A stretch of 42,155 nt of DNA from Prolixibacteraceae bacterium (lineage in GTDB: Bacteria > Bacteroidota > Bacteroidia > Bacteroidales > Prolixibacteraceae), in assembly GCA_003537645.1 (NCBI GenBank), contig DPRM01000138.1:854-43008 (forward strand), in the 5' to 3' direction. A model generated the notes under the pieces. The model saw only the letters and a program-made list of their open reading frames with translations. It made no database searches and had not been told where the DNA came from. Each line of letters begins with the position of its first letter. Position 1 is the stretch's first letter. The translations under genes were made by a program, and so were the position numbers. Shown in pieces: positions 33,160 through 41,732 of the stretch.

Positions 33160-34185
33160 TTAATTTACCGTTGTTGCTGTGGTAATTGATTCCAAAATTT
33201 TAGATTCAAGCTCGAGCGCCAGTTCCGGATTATCGTGAAGTACATTTTTCACCGATTCCCGTCCCTGTCCGAGTTTGGTTTCGCCATAACTGAACCACGA
33301 TCCGGCCTTTTTAATGATGTTGAGCTCGACACCCAAATCAATGATTTCGCCTGTTTTTGAAATACCTTCGCCATACATGATATCGAATTCGGCTTTTTTG
33401 AACGGTGGCGCCACTTTGTTCTTCACAACTTTCACACGTGTATGATTTCCCTGTGCCTCTTCACCATCTTTTATCTGGCCAATACGGCGAATATCGAGAC
33501 GAACCGAAGCGTAAAATTTCAAGGCATTTCCACCGGTAGTAGTTTCAGGATTTCCGAACATTACACCGATTTTTTCGCGAAGCTGATTGATGAAAATCAC
33601 ACAAGTTTTGGTCTTATTGATGTTGGCTGTGAGTTTCCTCAGTGCCTGCGACATTAAACGAGCCTGAAGACCCATTTTAGAATCGCCCATTTCTCCTTCA
33701 ATTTCCGATTTTGGAGTCAATGCCGCAACCGAGTCAATCACAATAATATCTACCGCACCGGAACGGATCAGGTTATCTGCAATTTCGAGAGCCTGCTCTC
33801 CATTATCGGGTTGCGAAATCAAAAGTTCGTTGATATCAACTCCCAATTTGGTTGCATAACCCGGATCAAAAGCATGTTCGGCATCGATAATTGCAGCAAT
33901 TCCACCAGCTTTCTGGGCTTCGGCAATAGCATGAATTGCCAGTGTTGTTTTACCTGATGATTCAGGACCATAAATTTCGATAATTCTTCCTTTGGGATAG
34001 CCGCCAACGCCCATTGCGATGTCCAGGCCAAGTGAGCCTGATGAAATTGAAGAAACATCTTCAACAGCGCGGTCGCCTAATTTCATAATCGAGCCTTTGC
34101 CATAGCTTTTCTCGATCTTATCCATCGTAAGTTGAAGCGCCTTTAGTTTTTCCTTGTTCTGGTTACTTTTTTCTTCGTTTGCCAT
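33160..34185 (-). CDS. recA: Recombinase RecA
   Basis: 341 residues, normal length. RecA polymerises on single-stranded DNA, drives homologous pairing and activates SOS co-protease functions. Walker A is GPESSGKT (73-80), Walker B is VDIIVIDSVAAL, and the signature KMGLQARLMSQALRKLT, INQLREKIGVMFGNPETTTGGNALKFYASVR is complete. The ATG lies 4 bp after the bcp stop, so the two share a transcript. Confidence 0.98.
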   Translation of the reverse strand: MANEEKSNQNKEKLKALQLTMDKIEKSYGKGSIMKLGDRAVEDVSSISSGSLGLDIAMGVGGYPKGRIIEIYGPESSGKTTLAIHAIAEAQKAGGIAAIIDAEHAFDPGYATKLGVDINELLISQPDNGEQALEIADNLIRSGAVDIIVIDSVAALTPKSEIEGEMGDSKMGLQARLMSQALRKLTANINKTKTCVIFINQLREKIGVMFGNPETTTGGNALKFYASVRLDIRRIGQIKDGEEAQGNHTRVKVVKNKVAPPFKKAEFDIMYGEGISKTGEIIDLGVELNIIKKAGSWFSYGETKLGQGRESVKNVLHDNPELALELESKILESITTATTVN

Positions 34186-34189
34186 ATTA

Positions 34190-34654
34190 CTATATCTCTA
34201 ATGCTTTGGTTAATTGATCTGTATGATTTTTTGTGTCAACTTTGTCAAATATTTCCTCAATGATTCCATCTTCGTTTATCACGAAAGTAGTGCGCAAAAC
34301 ACCCATATATTTCTTGCCATACATGCTCTTTTCGGCCCAAACTCCATAAGCCTGCAGGATTTCTTTTTCAGTATCGGCAATCAAATTAAAACCAAACTGA
34401 AATTTATCGGCAAACTTTTTATGCGAAGCAACACTGTCGGGGCTAACACCAACAACTTCATAACCTTTCGACAGCCACAACTGGTAATTATCGTTCAGGT
34501 TACACGACTCGGCGGTGCAACCGGGCGTATTGTCTTTGGGATAAAAGTATAAAATCAACTTTTTACCCTTGAATTTATCCATCGATATTAACTCTCCCGA
34601 CTGGTTTAATCCAGCGAATTGCGGAGCTTTATCACCCTTAATTAAAGTTGCCAT
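34190..34654 (-). CDS. bcp: Thioredoxin-dependent thiol peroxidase (BCP-type peroxiredoxin)
   Basis: 154 residues. It reduces hydroperoxides in the cytoplasm using thioredoxin. The active-site motif is KDNTPGCTAESCN with peroxidatic Cys46 and a nearby second cysteine Cys51, typical of the atypical 2-Cys BCP/PrxQ group. The C-terminus YGKKYMGVLRTTFVINEDG is characteristic. First gene of a bcp-recA pair; coupling a peroxidase with DNA repair makes sense in an oxidative-stress setting. Confidence 0.96.
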   Translation of the reverse strand: MATLIKGDKAPQFAGLNQSGELISMDKFKGKKLILYFYPKDNTPGCTAESCNLNDNYQLWLSKGYEVVGVSPDSVASHKKFADKFQFGFNLIADTEKEILQAYGVWAEKSMYGKKYMGVLRTTFVINEDGIIEEIFDKVDTKNHTDQLTKALEI

Positions 34655-34676
34655 TATTAAATATTTTTAGGATAGA

Positions 34677-34684
34677 CAAATATA
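34677..34684 (-). promoter_or_regulatory. -7 promoter box for bcp-recA
   Basis: TATATTTG on the minus strand is an exact match to the Bacteroidota -7 consensus TANNTTTG, 22 bp before the bcp start codon. The -33 element is not distinct. Confidence 0.5.
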
Positions 34685-34806
34685 CTTGAAATAATAACAT
34701 GAATAGGTTTGAACAATCCTTTGTTCGTAAAATAAACTATCGGTTTAAAGCACAGCTGATGGTACATTTTTTGTAATTTTAAGCCCGAATCAATTCGAAA
34801 CCGAAT

Positions 34807-35772
34807 ATGTTAATTCTTTTAAAACAAAGCATAAAAACAAGCTTCATCCTACTATTGTTTATGTTCGGAGGAACAAATTTGAATGCCGGTAATCTGCTTT
34901 TCTATAAACTTCAGGGAAACAATTTAAATACCAGTGCATTAAAATACCCGACTGAAAATGATACGATTAAAGCAAATGAAATTCAGAACGAGTTATTTAC
35001 AATTCCAAAGCGACTTGAAAAAACTCAGATTAGTTTTCGGATCAACTCCGACATCAACTATCTAAGTTTCGATCACTTTATCAGGAATGATGCAAAGAAA
35101 ATGTTTTTTCAGGCATGGCTAAAAGAGAAGGAACTTGAAAGACTTTCGGTAAAAACCGACAGCTTGCGTCATGCATACACCGCTGCCGAATCAGAAAAAA
35201 AGGAAGAAATATCGTCGCAGATTTTGCAGTCTGAAAAGAAATTAATCCAGTTAAATCAGGAAATACCAGCTTTGTATGAAAATGCGCGAAACGAAGAAGA
35301 CAATTACTGGCGATCAGCTTCGAGTACTGAAATATCCGGATTTCAGGAAAAAATTAAAGAATATGCAGATAGTTTGCAGCAAATTGCTACAACGAAAAAC
35401 GAGCAAAAAAGCGCTGTCAATCCTGAAGTAAAAGATACGATTGTATTATACAGCCCGGCACCCCAGGTAGCTGAAACTAAGGCTGAAGATCCTTTGGGAA
35501 TTGTATATAAAATCCAGATTGGAGCTTTTAAGGGGAAAATACCGGATACTGCAAACAAACTGATCACAAAACTTTCGATGATCAGAAAAATAGATAAACA
35601 TATTGACAGCAAAGGCGTTACTATTTACACAACAGGCAATTTAAAATCGTATCAGGAAGCTGTTACCCTACAAAATCAAATAAAACAGGAAGGCGCTAAA
35701 AATCCGACAATTACCGCCTATAAGGACGGAAAGAAAGTACAAGTTGACGTGAAGCCGGAAAATAAAAAATAA
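34807..35772 (+). CDS. Exported SPOR-like protein with a coiled-coil region
   Basis: 321 residues. A signal peptide (about 1-28, TNLNAG) leads into a mostly helical region with probable coiled coils (about 97-170: KEKELERLSVKTDSLRHAYTAAESEKKEE; EKIKEYADSLQQIA). The C-terminal about 80 residues resemble a SPOR domain (VYKIQIGAFKGKIPDTANKLITKL; GVTIYTTGNLKSYQEAVTLQNQIK), which binds denuded peptidoglycan glycan strands. It is likely a periplasmic cell-wall-associated protein. It lies 4 bp before clpS, at the head of a possible operon with clpS, nfeD and floA. Confidence 0.78.
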   Translation: MLILLKQSIKTSFILLLFMFGGTNLNAGNLLFYKLQGNNLNTSALKYPTENDTIKANEIQNELFTIPKRLEKTQISFRINSDINYLSFDHFIRNDAKKMFFQAWLKEKELERLSVKTDSLRHAYTAAESEKKEEISSQILQSEKKLIQLNQEIPALYENARNEEDNYWRSASSTEISGFQEKIKEYADSLQQIATTKNEQKSAVNPEVKDTIVLYSPAPQVAETKAEDPLGIVYKIQIGAFKGKIPDTANKLITKLSMIRKIDKHIDSKGVTIYTTGNLKSYQEAVTLQNQIKQEGAKNPTITAYKDGKKVQVDVKPENKK

Positions 35773-35776
35773 CAGT

Positions 35777-36058
35777 ATGACCTCAAAAGAACACCCACAG
35801 AAAGAGTTTAACGAAGAAATCGACGAGCAAAACAAGCAGGAACGATTTCTCGTTTTACACAACGACGACTATCATACTTTCGATTATGTGATCGATGCGC
35901 TTATCGAAGTTTGTGAACATGATGTAAGTCAGGCCGAACAATGTACCTTACTGGTGCATTATAAAGGGAAATGTGATGTTAAAAAAGGAAGTTTTTCTTA
36001 TCTTAGGCCATTGAAAAAAGCACTTACACAAAAAAAACTTAAAGCCACCATCGACTAA
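35777..36058 (+). CDS. clpS: ClpS-like adaptor of the Clp protease
   Basis: 93 residues. The ClpS core is clear: RFLVLHNDDYHTFDYVIDALIEVCEHDVSQAEQCTLLVHYKGKCDV, with NDD at the N-degron entry and His-rich pocket residues, ending LKKALTQKKLKATI. ClpS delivers N-degron substrates to ClpAP. The N-terminal about 22 residues are acidic and charged, as is usual for the flexible tail. It lies 1 bp before the nfeD gene; ClpA/ClpP are not in the window. Confidence 0.88.
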   Translation: MTSKEHPQKEFNEEIDEQNKQERFLVLHNDDYHTFDYVIDALIEVCEHDVSQAEQCTLLVHYKGKCDVKKGSFSYLRPLKKALTQKKLKATID

Positions 36059-36059
36059 T

Positions 36060-36533
36060 ATGAACATCCTCATTATCCTTCTGCTGATTTTTTTAGGTAT
36101 CGTTTTAATGTTGATTGAATTTACAATACTTCCCGGAATTACAATTGCCGGAATTGGTGGTGTTTTACTGTTTGGGTACAGCATTTATCTGGCCTTTACA
36201 AGTTATGGAACACTTGCCGGGTTTATTACACTTGCTTTTGTACTAATTTTCTCTCCATTACTGATAATCGCATTGTTCAAGGGTAAAACGGGCAAAAAGT
36301 TAACTCTTGGAGCAATTGTTTCAGGAGTTGCCAATGAGATTGACTCTACTAAAATTAAAATTGGCGACGTTGGTATTACTGTCGGAAGATTGGCGCCAAT
36401 GGGAAAAATAAAAGTGAACGACATTGTTGTTGAGGCAAAATCGACAGGAAATTTTATGGATCCGGGCGAAGAAGTCAGAATTATTGAAATTGAAAAATCA
36501 CTAATAACAGTTGAACCAATAAATTTAAAATAA
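36060..36533 (+). CDS. NfeD-like membrane protein (short form)
   Basis: 157 residues. Three membrane helices fill about 3-75 (ILIILLLIFLGIVLMLIEF; GITIAGIGGVLLFGYSIYL; GFITLAFVLIFSPLLIIALF). The C-terminal OB-fold domain (about 98-152) reads IGDVGITVGRLAPMGKIKVNDIVVEAKSTGNFMDPGEEVRIIE. It lacks the serine protease domain of long NfeD. NfeD proteins partner with flotillin-like proteins, and the floA start overlaps this stop codon by one base, which supports that partnership. Confidence 0.9.
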   Translation: MNILIILLLIFLGIVLMLIEFTILPGITIAGIGGVLLFGYSIYLAFTSYGTLAGFITLAFVLIFSPLLIIALFKGKTGKKLTLGAIVSGVANEIDSTKIKIGDVGITVGRLAPMGKIKVNDIVVEAKSTGNFMDPGEEVRIIEIEKSLITVEPINLK

Positions 36534-37519
36534 TGGAACAAATTCAAGGTCTCGGAGTATTTGGAATGATTGTGGGAATCTTTATTCTCCTGGTCATCAT
36601 TTTGTATTACATCCCTATTGGACTATGGTTTTCGGCGCTGGTCTCTGATGTTCGTATCTCGCTGCTTCAGCTATTTCTGATGCGCTTCAGGAAAGTTCCG
36701 CCATCGGTTATTGTGCGTGCAATGATTGAAGGAACAAAAGCCGGTCTGGTGCTTAACCGCGACGAACTGGAAGCTCACTATCTGGCTGGTGGTCATGTCG
36801 AAAAAGTGGTTCACGCACTGGTTTCGGCGCAAAAAGCCAACATCGAACTTTCGTTTAAAATGGCAACTGCCATCGACCTTGCCGGACGTGATGTATTTCA
36901 GGCCGTTCAAATGTCGGTAAACCCAAAAGTAATTGATACACCTCCGGTTGCAGCGGTTGCCAAAGATGGTATCCAGCTTATTTGTAAAGCCAGGGTTACT
37001 GTTCGTGCAAACATCAAGCAATTGGTTGGGGGTGCAGGCGAAGAAACCGTACTGGCTCGCGTAGGCGAAGGTATTGTGTCGTCTATCGGATCGTCGCACA
37101 CACACAAAGCAGTGCTCGAAAATCCTGATTCGATCTCCAAAGTTGTTCTCGGCAAAGGACTTGATGCAGGAACTGCCTTCGAAATACTCTCGATCGACAT
37201 CGCTGATATCGACATCGGTAAAAATATCGGCGCCGGATTGCAAATGGATCAGGCCGAAGCCGACAAAAACATCGCACAGGCCAAAGCAGAAGAACGCCGC
37301 GCGATGGCTGTTGCCCTCGAACAGGAAATGAAAGCCAAAGCCCAGGAAGCACGCGCCAAAGTAATTGATGCTGAAGCGCAAATCCCAATGGCAATTGCTG
37401 AAGCTTTCAGAAGTGGGAACCTTGGAATTATGGATTATATGAAGTATAAAAACATCATGGCCGACACTTCGATGCGCGAATCCATTTCAGCTGAAGAACA
37501 AAACAAAAAGAAAAAATAA
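36533..37519 (+). CDS. floA: Flotillin-like protein FloA
   Basis: 328 residues of the UPF0365/FloA family. One N-terminal membrane hairpin or helix (about 10-35) is followed by an SPFH/PHB-like domain (ARVTVRANIKQLVGGAGEETVLARVGEGIVSSIGSS) and an Ala/Glu-rich coiled coil (about 240-290: MDQAEADKNIAQAKAEERRAMAVALEQEMKAKAQEARAK). It assembles membrane microdomains affecting fluidity and signalling. It begins at the TAATG overlap with nfeD; a strong terminator follows. Confidence 0.95.
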   Translation: MEQIQGLGVFGMIVGIFILLVIILYYIPIGLWFSALVSDVRISLLQLFLMRFRKVPPSVIVRAMIEGTKAGLVLNRDELEAHYLAGGHVEKVVHALVSAQKANIELSFKMATAIDLAGRDVFQAVQMSVNPKVIDTPPVAAVAKDGIQLICKARVTVRANIKQLVGGAGEETVLARVGEGIVSSIGSSHTHKAVLENPDSISKVVLGKGLDAGTAFEILSIDIADIDIGKNIGAGLQMDQAEADKNIAQAKAEERRAMAVALEQEMKAKAQEARAKVIDAEAQIPMAIAEAFRSGNLGIMDYMKYKNIMADTSMRESISAEEQNKKKK

Positions 37520-37542
37520 ACACTTTCTTTCAATAGAAATAC

Positions 37543-37578
37543 AAAACCTTGCCCGTTTAAAACGGCAAGGTTTTTTTT
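37543..37578 (+). terminator. Rho-independent terminator after floA
   Basis: AACCTTGCCCGTTT and AAACGGCAAGGTT form a near-perfect hairpin with a very small loop, followed by eight T residues. Confidence 0.92.
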
Positions 37579-37716
37579 ATGCCTTTTTGTTTCTCATGTG
37601 CTAAATTTTATATCAATAGCATGAATTTTAATGCAATCAACTCTTAAATGTATATTGGCAATAGTTATATTTACAATACGAGAAACAAAAATCTTATCAA
37701 CCTGAATAACTACCCC

Positions 37717-38631
37717 ATGAGCCTAAAATATTACATCACAACCGGAACTTTGTTGATTTTTAGCTTCCTGCTTATTGCAGTTCCTGCCCTTGCACAAACT
37801 TCTACAACACCGAAAGAAACAAGCATTTACATTGGCACCAACGGTAAACTGACTGATGCAGATCATGCTATTTTTATACAAAAAACAATCGTAAAATCGT
37901 CCAAAGTCACTATCGTTCAAACATACCATTTGGTTGATGCAAAATGGGAAAAACTATATTCTGAAAACTTTAAAAGACTGAATGATTCGACTTTTCTGGT
38001 GCGCGGAACCGGAGAAAACATAAAGGGAACAACCATCCGCACCTTCAAAATACAGCCTGACAATTCAGTAACATTCAGGGATGTGGTTAAAGAAGTACTT
38101 GTGCGCGAAGGTTCTGCTAAGTCGGTCGTTCCACTTTTTCTGCATGGCCAGGTTACTGAATATTACGATAATGGAAATAAAAAATCTGTTTCCGAATTCA
38201 ACGAAAATCAGTTGGTATCGAACAAAAACTGGCTGGAAAATGGTGAAAAGTACATTGATAATTATTTCTATTCGGCCGATGTTTATCCTGCATTCAAGCC
38301 CGGCAACAAGGTTCTGCACAACCATATTTTAAAAGGATTTAATGACGCAGGTATCGATATTCCGTCTATCTCCGGATCGCTGAGGATTGGTTTTGTGGTA
38401 ATGGAAGATGGAACCATCGATGGTATTAAAATCATAAGTGGTTTAGGTCCGCATATTAACAGTGTGGCTGTCGAGTCGTTTAAAAGTCTCAAAGGAAGCT
38501 GGACGCCGGCCAAACTAAACAATCAAACAGTTCGCTTTTACCAGGTATTCCCTATTAACTTCATTTACAGACAATACCAACTCGAATTTGCCGAAATGCG
38601 TGGCGCCATCCTGCATTTCGGAGCCTATTAA
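37717..38631 (+). CDS. Exported protein with MORN-like repeats and a TonB C-terminal-like domain
   Basis: 304 residues from the ATG that opens a signal peptide (about 1-26, VPALAQ); the upstream in-frame ATG at 37648 would put 23 polar residues before it. Residues about 140-185 have MORN-like text (GQVTEYYDNGNKKSVSEFNENQLVSNKNWLENGEKY). The C-terminal about 85 residues resemble the TonB C-terminal fold (GSLRIGFVVMEDGTIDGIKIISGLGPHINSVAVESFKSL). There is no N-terminal anchor for ExbB/ExbD coupling, so it is probably not a classical energy transducer. It converges with rhaB, 5 bp apart, and no terminator was seen between them. Confidence 0.75.
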   Translation: MSLKYYITTGTLLIFSFLLIAVPALAQTSTTPKETSIYIGTNGKLTDADHAIFIQKTIVKSSKVTIVQTYHLVDAKWEKLYSENFKRLNDSTFLVRGTGENIKGTTIRTFKIQPDNSVTFRDVVKEVLVREGSAKSVVPLFLHGQVTEYYDNGNKKSVSEFNENQLVSNKNWLENGEKYIDNYFYSADVYPAFKPGNKVLHNHILKGFNDAGIDIPSISGSLRIGFVVMEDGTIDGIKIISGLGPHINSVAVESFKSLKGSWTPAKLNNQTVRFYQVFPINFIYRQYQLEFAEMRGAILHFGAY

Positions 38632-38636
38632 TCAGG

Positions 38637-40112
38637 TTAAAGTAGTATTCGCAAATAACGGTCGTAAGCTTCATTCCAGTCAAGTTCATCAGAAGGAATA
38701 AACGTTGTCAGTTCGGATGAACTAGCAACAATTCGCCTTATTTCATTCAGTGAATCAACATATCCAAGCGCTTTTGCCTGAACCATGATATTCCCGATGG
38801 CGGTGGCTTCTGTCGGGCCGGCAACGACTGTCAATCCGGTTGCATCAGCAGTTAACTGATTCAGAAAATGATTATTTGCACCTCCGCCAATAATATGAAT
38901 AACTTCCACCGGCTGCTCCGTGAATTCAGACACCTGTTCGAGCGTGTAACGGTACTTCAGAGCCAGACTATCATAAATACAGCGAATGGTTTCTCCATGA
39001 TTTTGCGGGGTTCCCTGCGCCGTTTGGTAACAAAAATCACGCACAGCCTGTGTCATGTCCCGCGGATTCAAAAACATGGGATCGTCAGGATTGATCAAAA
39101 GTTTAAACGGTTCCGATTTTTGCGCCAAATCAACCATCGCCGGCCACGTGTATTTGGTTCCTTCGCCTTCCCAAACCCGCTGAATTTCCTGAATGAGCCA
39201 CATTCCCATAATATTTTTCAGGAAACGTGTAGTTCCATCTACCCCACCCTCGTTGGTAAAATTCAAATGCCGGCTTTGTTCCGAAATGATCGGCCGCGGG
39301 CTTTCAATACCCATCACCGACCATGTTCCTGAACTGATATAAACAAAATTGCTATCGCAACAAGGAACTGCAACGATGGCAGAACCGGTATCGTGAGCCG
39401 CCACGGCAATTACGGGAACCTTTTGGCTACCGGTTTCGCGCGCAACTTCGTCAGTAATATTGCCAAGAATAGTTCCGGGTAAAACTATCTCCTGAAGAAT
39501 ATTGGTCGGAATGCCAGCTTTTTCAAGTAATTTGTAATTCCAATCACATGTTCCGGGCATCATCATCTGGCTGGTGCTGGCAATCGAAAATTCGCTTTTC
39601 TTCACTCCCGAAAACAGGTAATTCAGAGCATCGGGCATAAAAAGTATTGAATCGGTAATTTCAAGAAGCGAAGACTGATCTTTTACCATCGAAAATATCT
39701 GAAACAAACTGTTAAATTGCATAAACTGAATACCGGTTTGAGCATAAACTTCCTCACCTGACACCTTCTGAAACAAATCGTCCATCGACGTATTGGTGCG
39801 CGAATCGCGGTAGGCAAAAGGAAGCGAAAGAATTTGTCCTTCCCTGTTCAAATGCACAAAATCAACTCCCCAGGTATCAATCCCTATCGACTGGGGCTGA
39901 ATTCCATACTCTTTGACACAGATTTTCAGACCAGTCTTCAATTCATTGAACAAGCTGAAAATATTCCAGAAATAATGACCGTTGATCAACTGCATTTGAT
40001 TCGTAAAACGATGTATTTCTTTTAGTTCAAGTTTTTCATCAGCTAAAATTCCAAGAATCGCTCGTCCGCTTGAAGCGCCTAGATCAAAGGCTAAAAAATA
40101 TTTCCGGTTCAT
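38637..40112 (-). CDS. rhaB: Rhamnulokinase
   Basis: 491 residues of the FGGY kinase family. It phosphorylates L-rhamnulose to rhamnulose 1-phosphate. Motifs: FDLGASSGRAILG at the N-terminus, GIDTWGVDFVHL, PFAYRDSRT, AVAAHDTGSAIVAVPC, SSGTWSVMGIE, and HIIGGGANNHFLNQLTADATG. No other rhamnose genes (rhaA, rhaD, rhaT) are in the window; the neighbours upstream are carbohydrate esterase and glycosidase genes on the same strand, consistent with degradation of a plant-type polysaccharide. The gap to the esterase gene is 81 bp. Confidence 0.93.
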   Translation of the reverse strand: MNRKYFLAFDLGASSGRAILGILADEKLELKEIHRFTNQMQLINGHYFWNIFSLFNELKTGLKICVKEYGIQPQSIGIDTWGVDFVHLNREGQILSLPFAYRDSRTNTSMDDLFQKVSGEEVYAQTGIQFMQFNSLFQIFSMVKDQSSLLEITDSILFMPDALNYLFSGVKKSEFSIASTSQMMMPGTCDWNYKLLEKAGIPTNILQEIVLPGTILGNITDEVARETGSQKVPVIAVAAHDTGSAIVAVPCCDSNFVYISSGTWSVMGIESPRPIISEQSRHLNFTNEGGVDGTTRFLKNIMGMWLIQEIQRVWEGEGTKYTWPAMVDLAQKSEPFKLLINPDDPMFLNPRDMTQAVRDFCYQTAQGTPQNHGETIRCIYDSLALKYRYTLEQVSEFTEQPVEVIHIIGGGANNHFLNQLTADATGLTVVAGPTEATAIGNIMVQAKALGYVDSLNEIRRIVASSSELTTFIPSDELDWNEAYDRYLRILL

Positions 40113-40193
40113 AATTTCAGACTAAATAAATTCAACAATCAAAGAAAGCTAAATTCATGGGAAGTGGTATCCTGTTCAATCCTGAAGGAAGGA

Positions 40194-41465
40194 TCATTTA
40201 AAATGTTTATCGGCAAACTTAATGTACTGCTGCCAGTCGTATAAGCTCAGATCGTGCTTGCCTGTGCGGATATGATAGCCAATTGTACCCATCACCGGTT
40301 GATTAATCCCGGGCATTTCTTTCGCCGGAAGTCCTTCCAATCCAAGTAATTCGTACGCGGCTGAAGCATATTTGGCCGACAGAAATTCACCTCTCGGATC
40401 GGCCCATTTATCGCCTTCGGCACTGGCAACATACAACGGACGGGGTGCAATCAGGGCAAGTAGCTGATGCTGATCAACAGGAAGCTGTTCTTCATTATCG
40501 TTGTATTTCAGGAAATTATCGCAAAACCAATGCGGGAAAGAGGTATTGATAATCCGAACCGTTTCGCCAAATTTCCGGCGCGAAAGTGCTGCTCCGCCAC
40601 AACCCGATTCGTTTGAAATAACCATCGCGAATCGCTGATCGGCTGCCCCTGCCCACAATGCAGCTTTACCCAAACGCGAATGACCAAGCACTGCTATTTT
40701 TTTTGCATCAACCATCGGGTCCTGCTCCAGATAATCGGCAACACGCGACAGACCCCAGGCCCATGCGGCAATCGAACCCCATTCATTGAACTTTGGACTG
40801 ACTTGATTTTGCTGATAAAAGAACGGATGAATACCATCTGAAAAATCGTTTTTATCAGGGTCAACATCTCCGTAATAAATCGCAACCAATCCGTAGCCGG
40901 CCTTCACGATCTCTTCAACCGGCCAGCGATCTTCGGCTGATGCCCTCGATTGTTCGGTCACCTGATTGTTAATGATTCCGACGGAAGGATTATTGGCTAC
41001 CCACGATTCGGTAAGCCGAATAGCCGGGTCGTTAAAAACCGCATGATTGCCTGTAAAATTATACGCTAAAAAAACAGGAACCTTCTCTGTTGTTTTTGGT
41101 AAATACATCAGCACATTTACTTCCAAATGACGATCGTCTTTATCAAAAAACAATGAAATTTGTTTTCTGCGAGCCAGTCCACCCAATGCCTCTTCAGAGC
41201 TCTCCCAAACCTTAACATCCGAAATCCCCAGCTCGCCTGGAACCTTTCCATATACCTCGTTTGTAAATACCTTAAGAATTTCAGGTCTTTGTTTTTTAAG
41301 CCAGACTTTTTCTGATTTAACCTTTTTCCCGTTGAAACGGGTGAGCACATCGGGCAATTTGTATTCGGGAACTTTCGATTCTTCGGAAATAACGTTTTCG
41401 CGCTGTGCCGAAGCATTCCCCAAAGTCAGGAATGTCAGAAAAAGTAAAGCTGCAATATTTTTCAT
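40194..41465 (-). CDS. Exported CE15-type (glucuronoyl esterase-like) hydrolase
   Basis: 423 residues with a signal peptide (about 1-20, GNASA). Alpha/beta hydrolase elements match CE15: nucleophile Ser263 in GHSRLGKAALWAGA, Glu286 in NESGCGGAALSRR, possible acid Asp352 in GDKWADPRGE, and His404 in GKHDLSLYDW. The spacing of Ser, Glu and His matches what I recall of characterised bacterial CE15 enzymes. These cleave ester links between lignin or alcohols and glucuronoyl residues of xylan, or act on related uronic esters. Exported, upstream of rhaB and downstream of a GH5-like gene, so part of a polysaccharide-use cluster. Confidence 0.88.
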   Translation of the reverse strand: MKNIAALLFLTFLTLGNASAQRENVISEESKVPEYKLPDVLTRFNGKKVKSEKVWLKKQRPEILKVFTNEVYGKVPGELGISDVKVWESSEEALGGLARRKQISLFFDKDDRHLEVNVLMYLPKTTEKVPVFLAYNFTGNHAVFNDPAIRLTESWVANNPSVGIINNQVTEQSRASAEDRWPVEEIVKAGYGLVAIYYGDVDPDKNDFSDGIHPFFYQQNQVSPKFNEWGSIAAWAWGLSRVADYLEQDPMVDAKKIAVLGHSRLGKAALWAGAADQRFAMVISNESGCGGAALSRRKFGETVRIINTSFPHWFCDNFLKYNDNEEQLPVDQHQLLALIAPRPLYVASAEGDKWADPRGEFLSAKYASAAYELLGLEGLPAKEMPGINQPVMGTIGYHIRTGKHDLSLYDWQQYIKFADKHFK

Positions 41466-41578
41466 GGTTTGGTTTTATACGGTTTATAGTATAAAGATAA
41501 AGATCTTTGGATTTTTTAGCGGGTTGAAGAAGTCTGTGTTTTTTACCACCACAAAATCTTACTAAGTAATTGGATTGA

Positions 41579-41723
41579 AATAGTGTCGCATTTTTTATTC
41601 TGACTCACCCCCACGTCCGCGAGCGGACGTCCCCCCTCTCTTTTTTGAAAGAGAGGGGGAAAGCATCGCAGATGCGAAGGGGGTGAGTCAAAATAGAATC
41701 TCAATTTTAAATACGACACTATT
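41579..41723. repeat. 145-bp nested palindrome (cloverleaf-like MITE or REP-type element)
   Basis: The outer ends AATAGTGTCG (41579-41588) and CGACACTATT (41714-41723) are perfectly complementary. A second perfect pair, TGACTCACCCCC (41601-41612) and GGGGGTGAGTCA (41679-41690), lies inside. Within it are three consecutive hairpins: ACGTCCGC-GA-GCGGACGT (41613-41630), CCCCCTCTC paired with GAGAGGGGG (41632-41659), and GCATC-GCA-GATGC (41663-41675). No ORF spans it. Confidence 0.8.
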
Positions 41724-41732
41724 AAATTCTTA

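Noticed and set aside
36671..37381. Long minus-strand frame opposite floA (236 codons)
   Set aside because: Cys/His/Phe-rich shadow translation with no family resemblance; floA is certain.
41579..41723. tRNA gene, suggested by the cloverleaf shape
   Set aside because: There is no T-loop or D-loop consensus, no anticodon arrangement and the stems are far too long.
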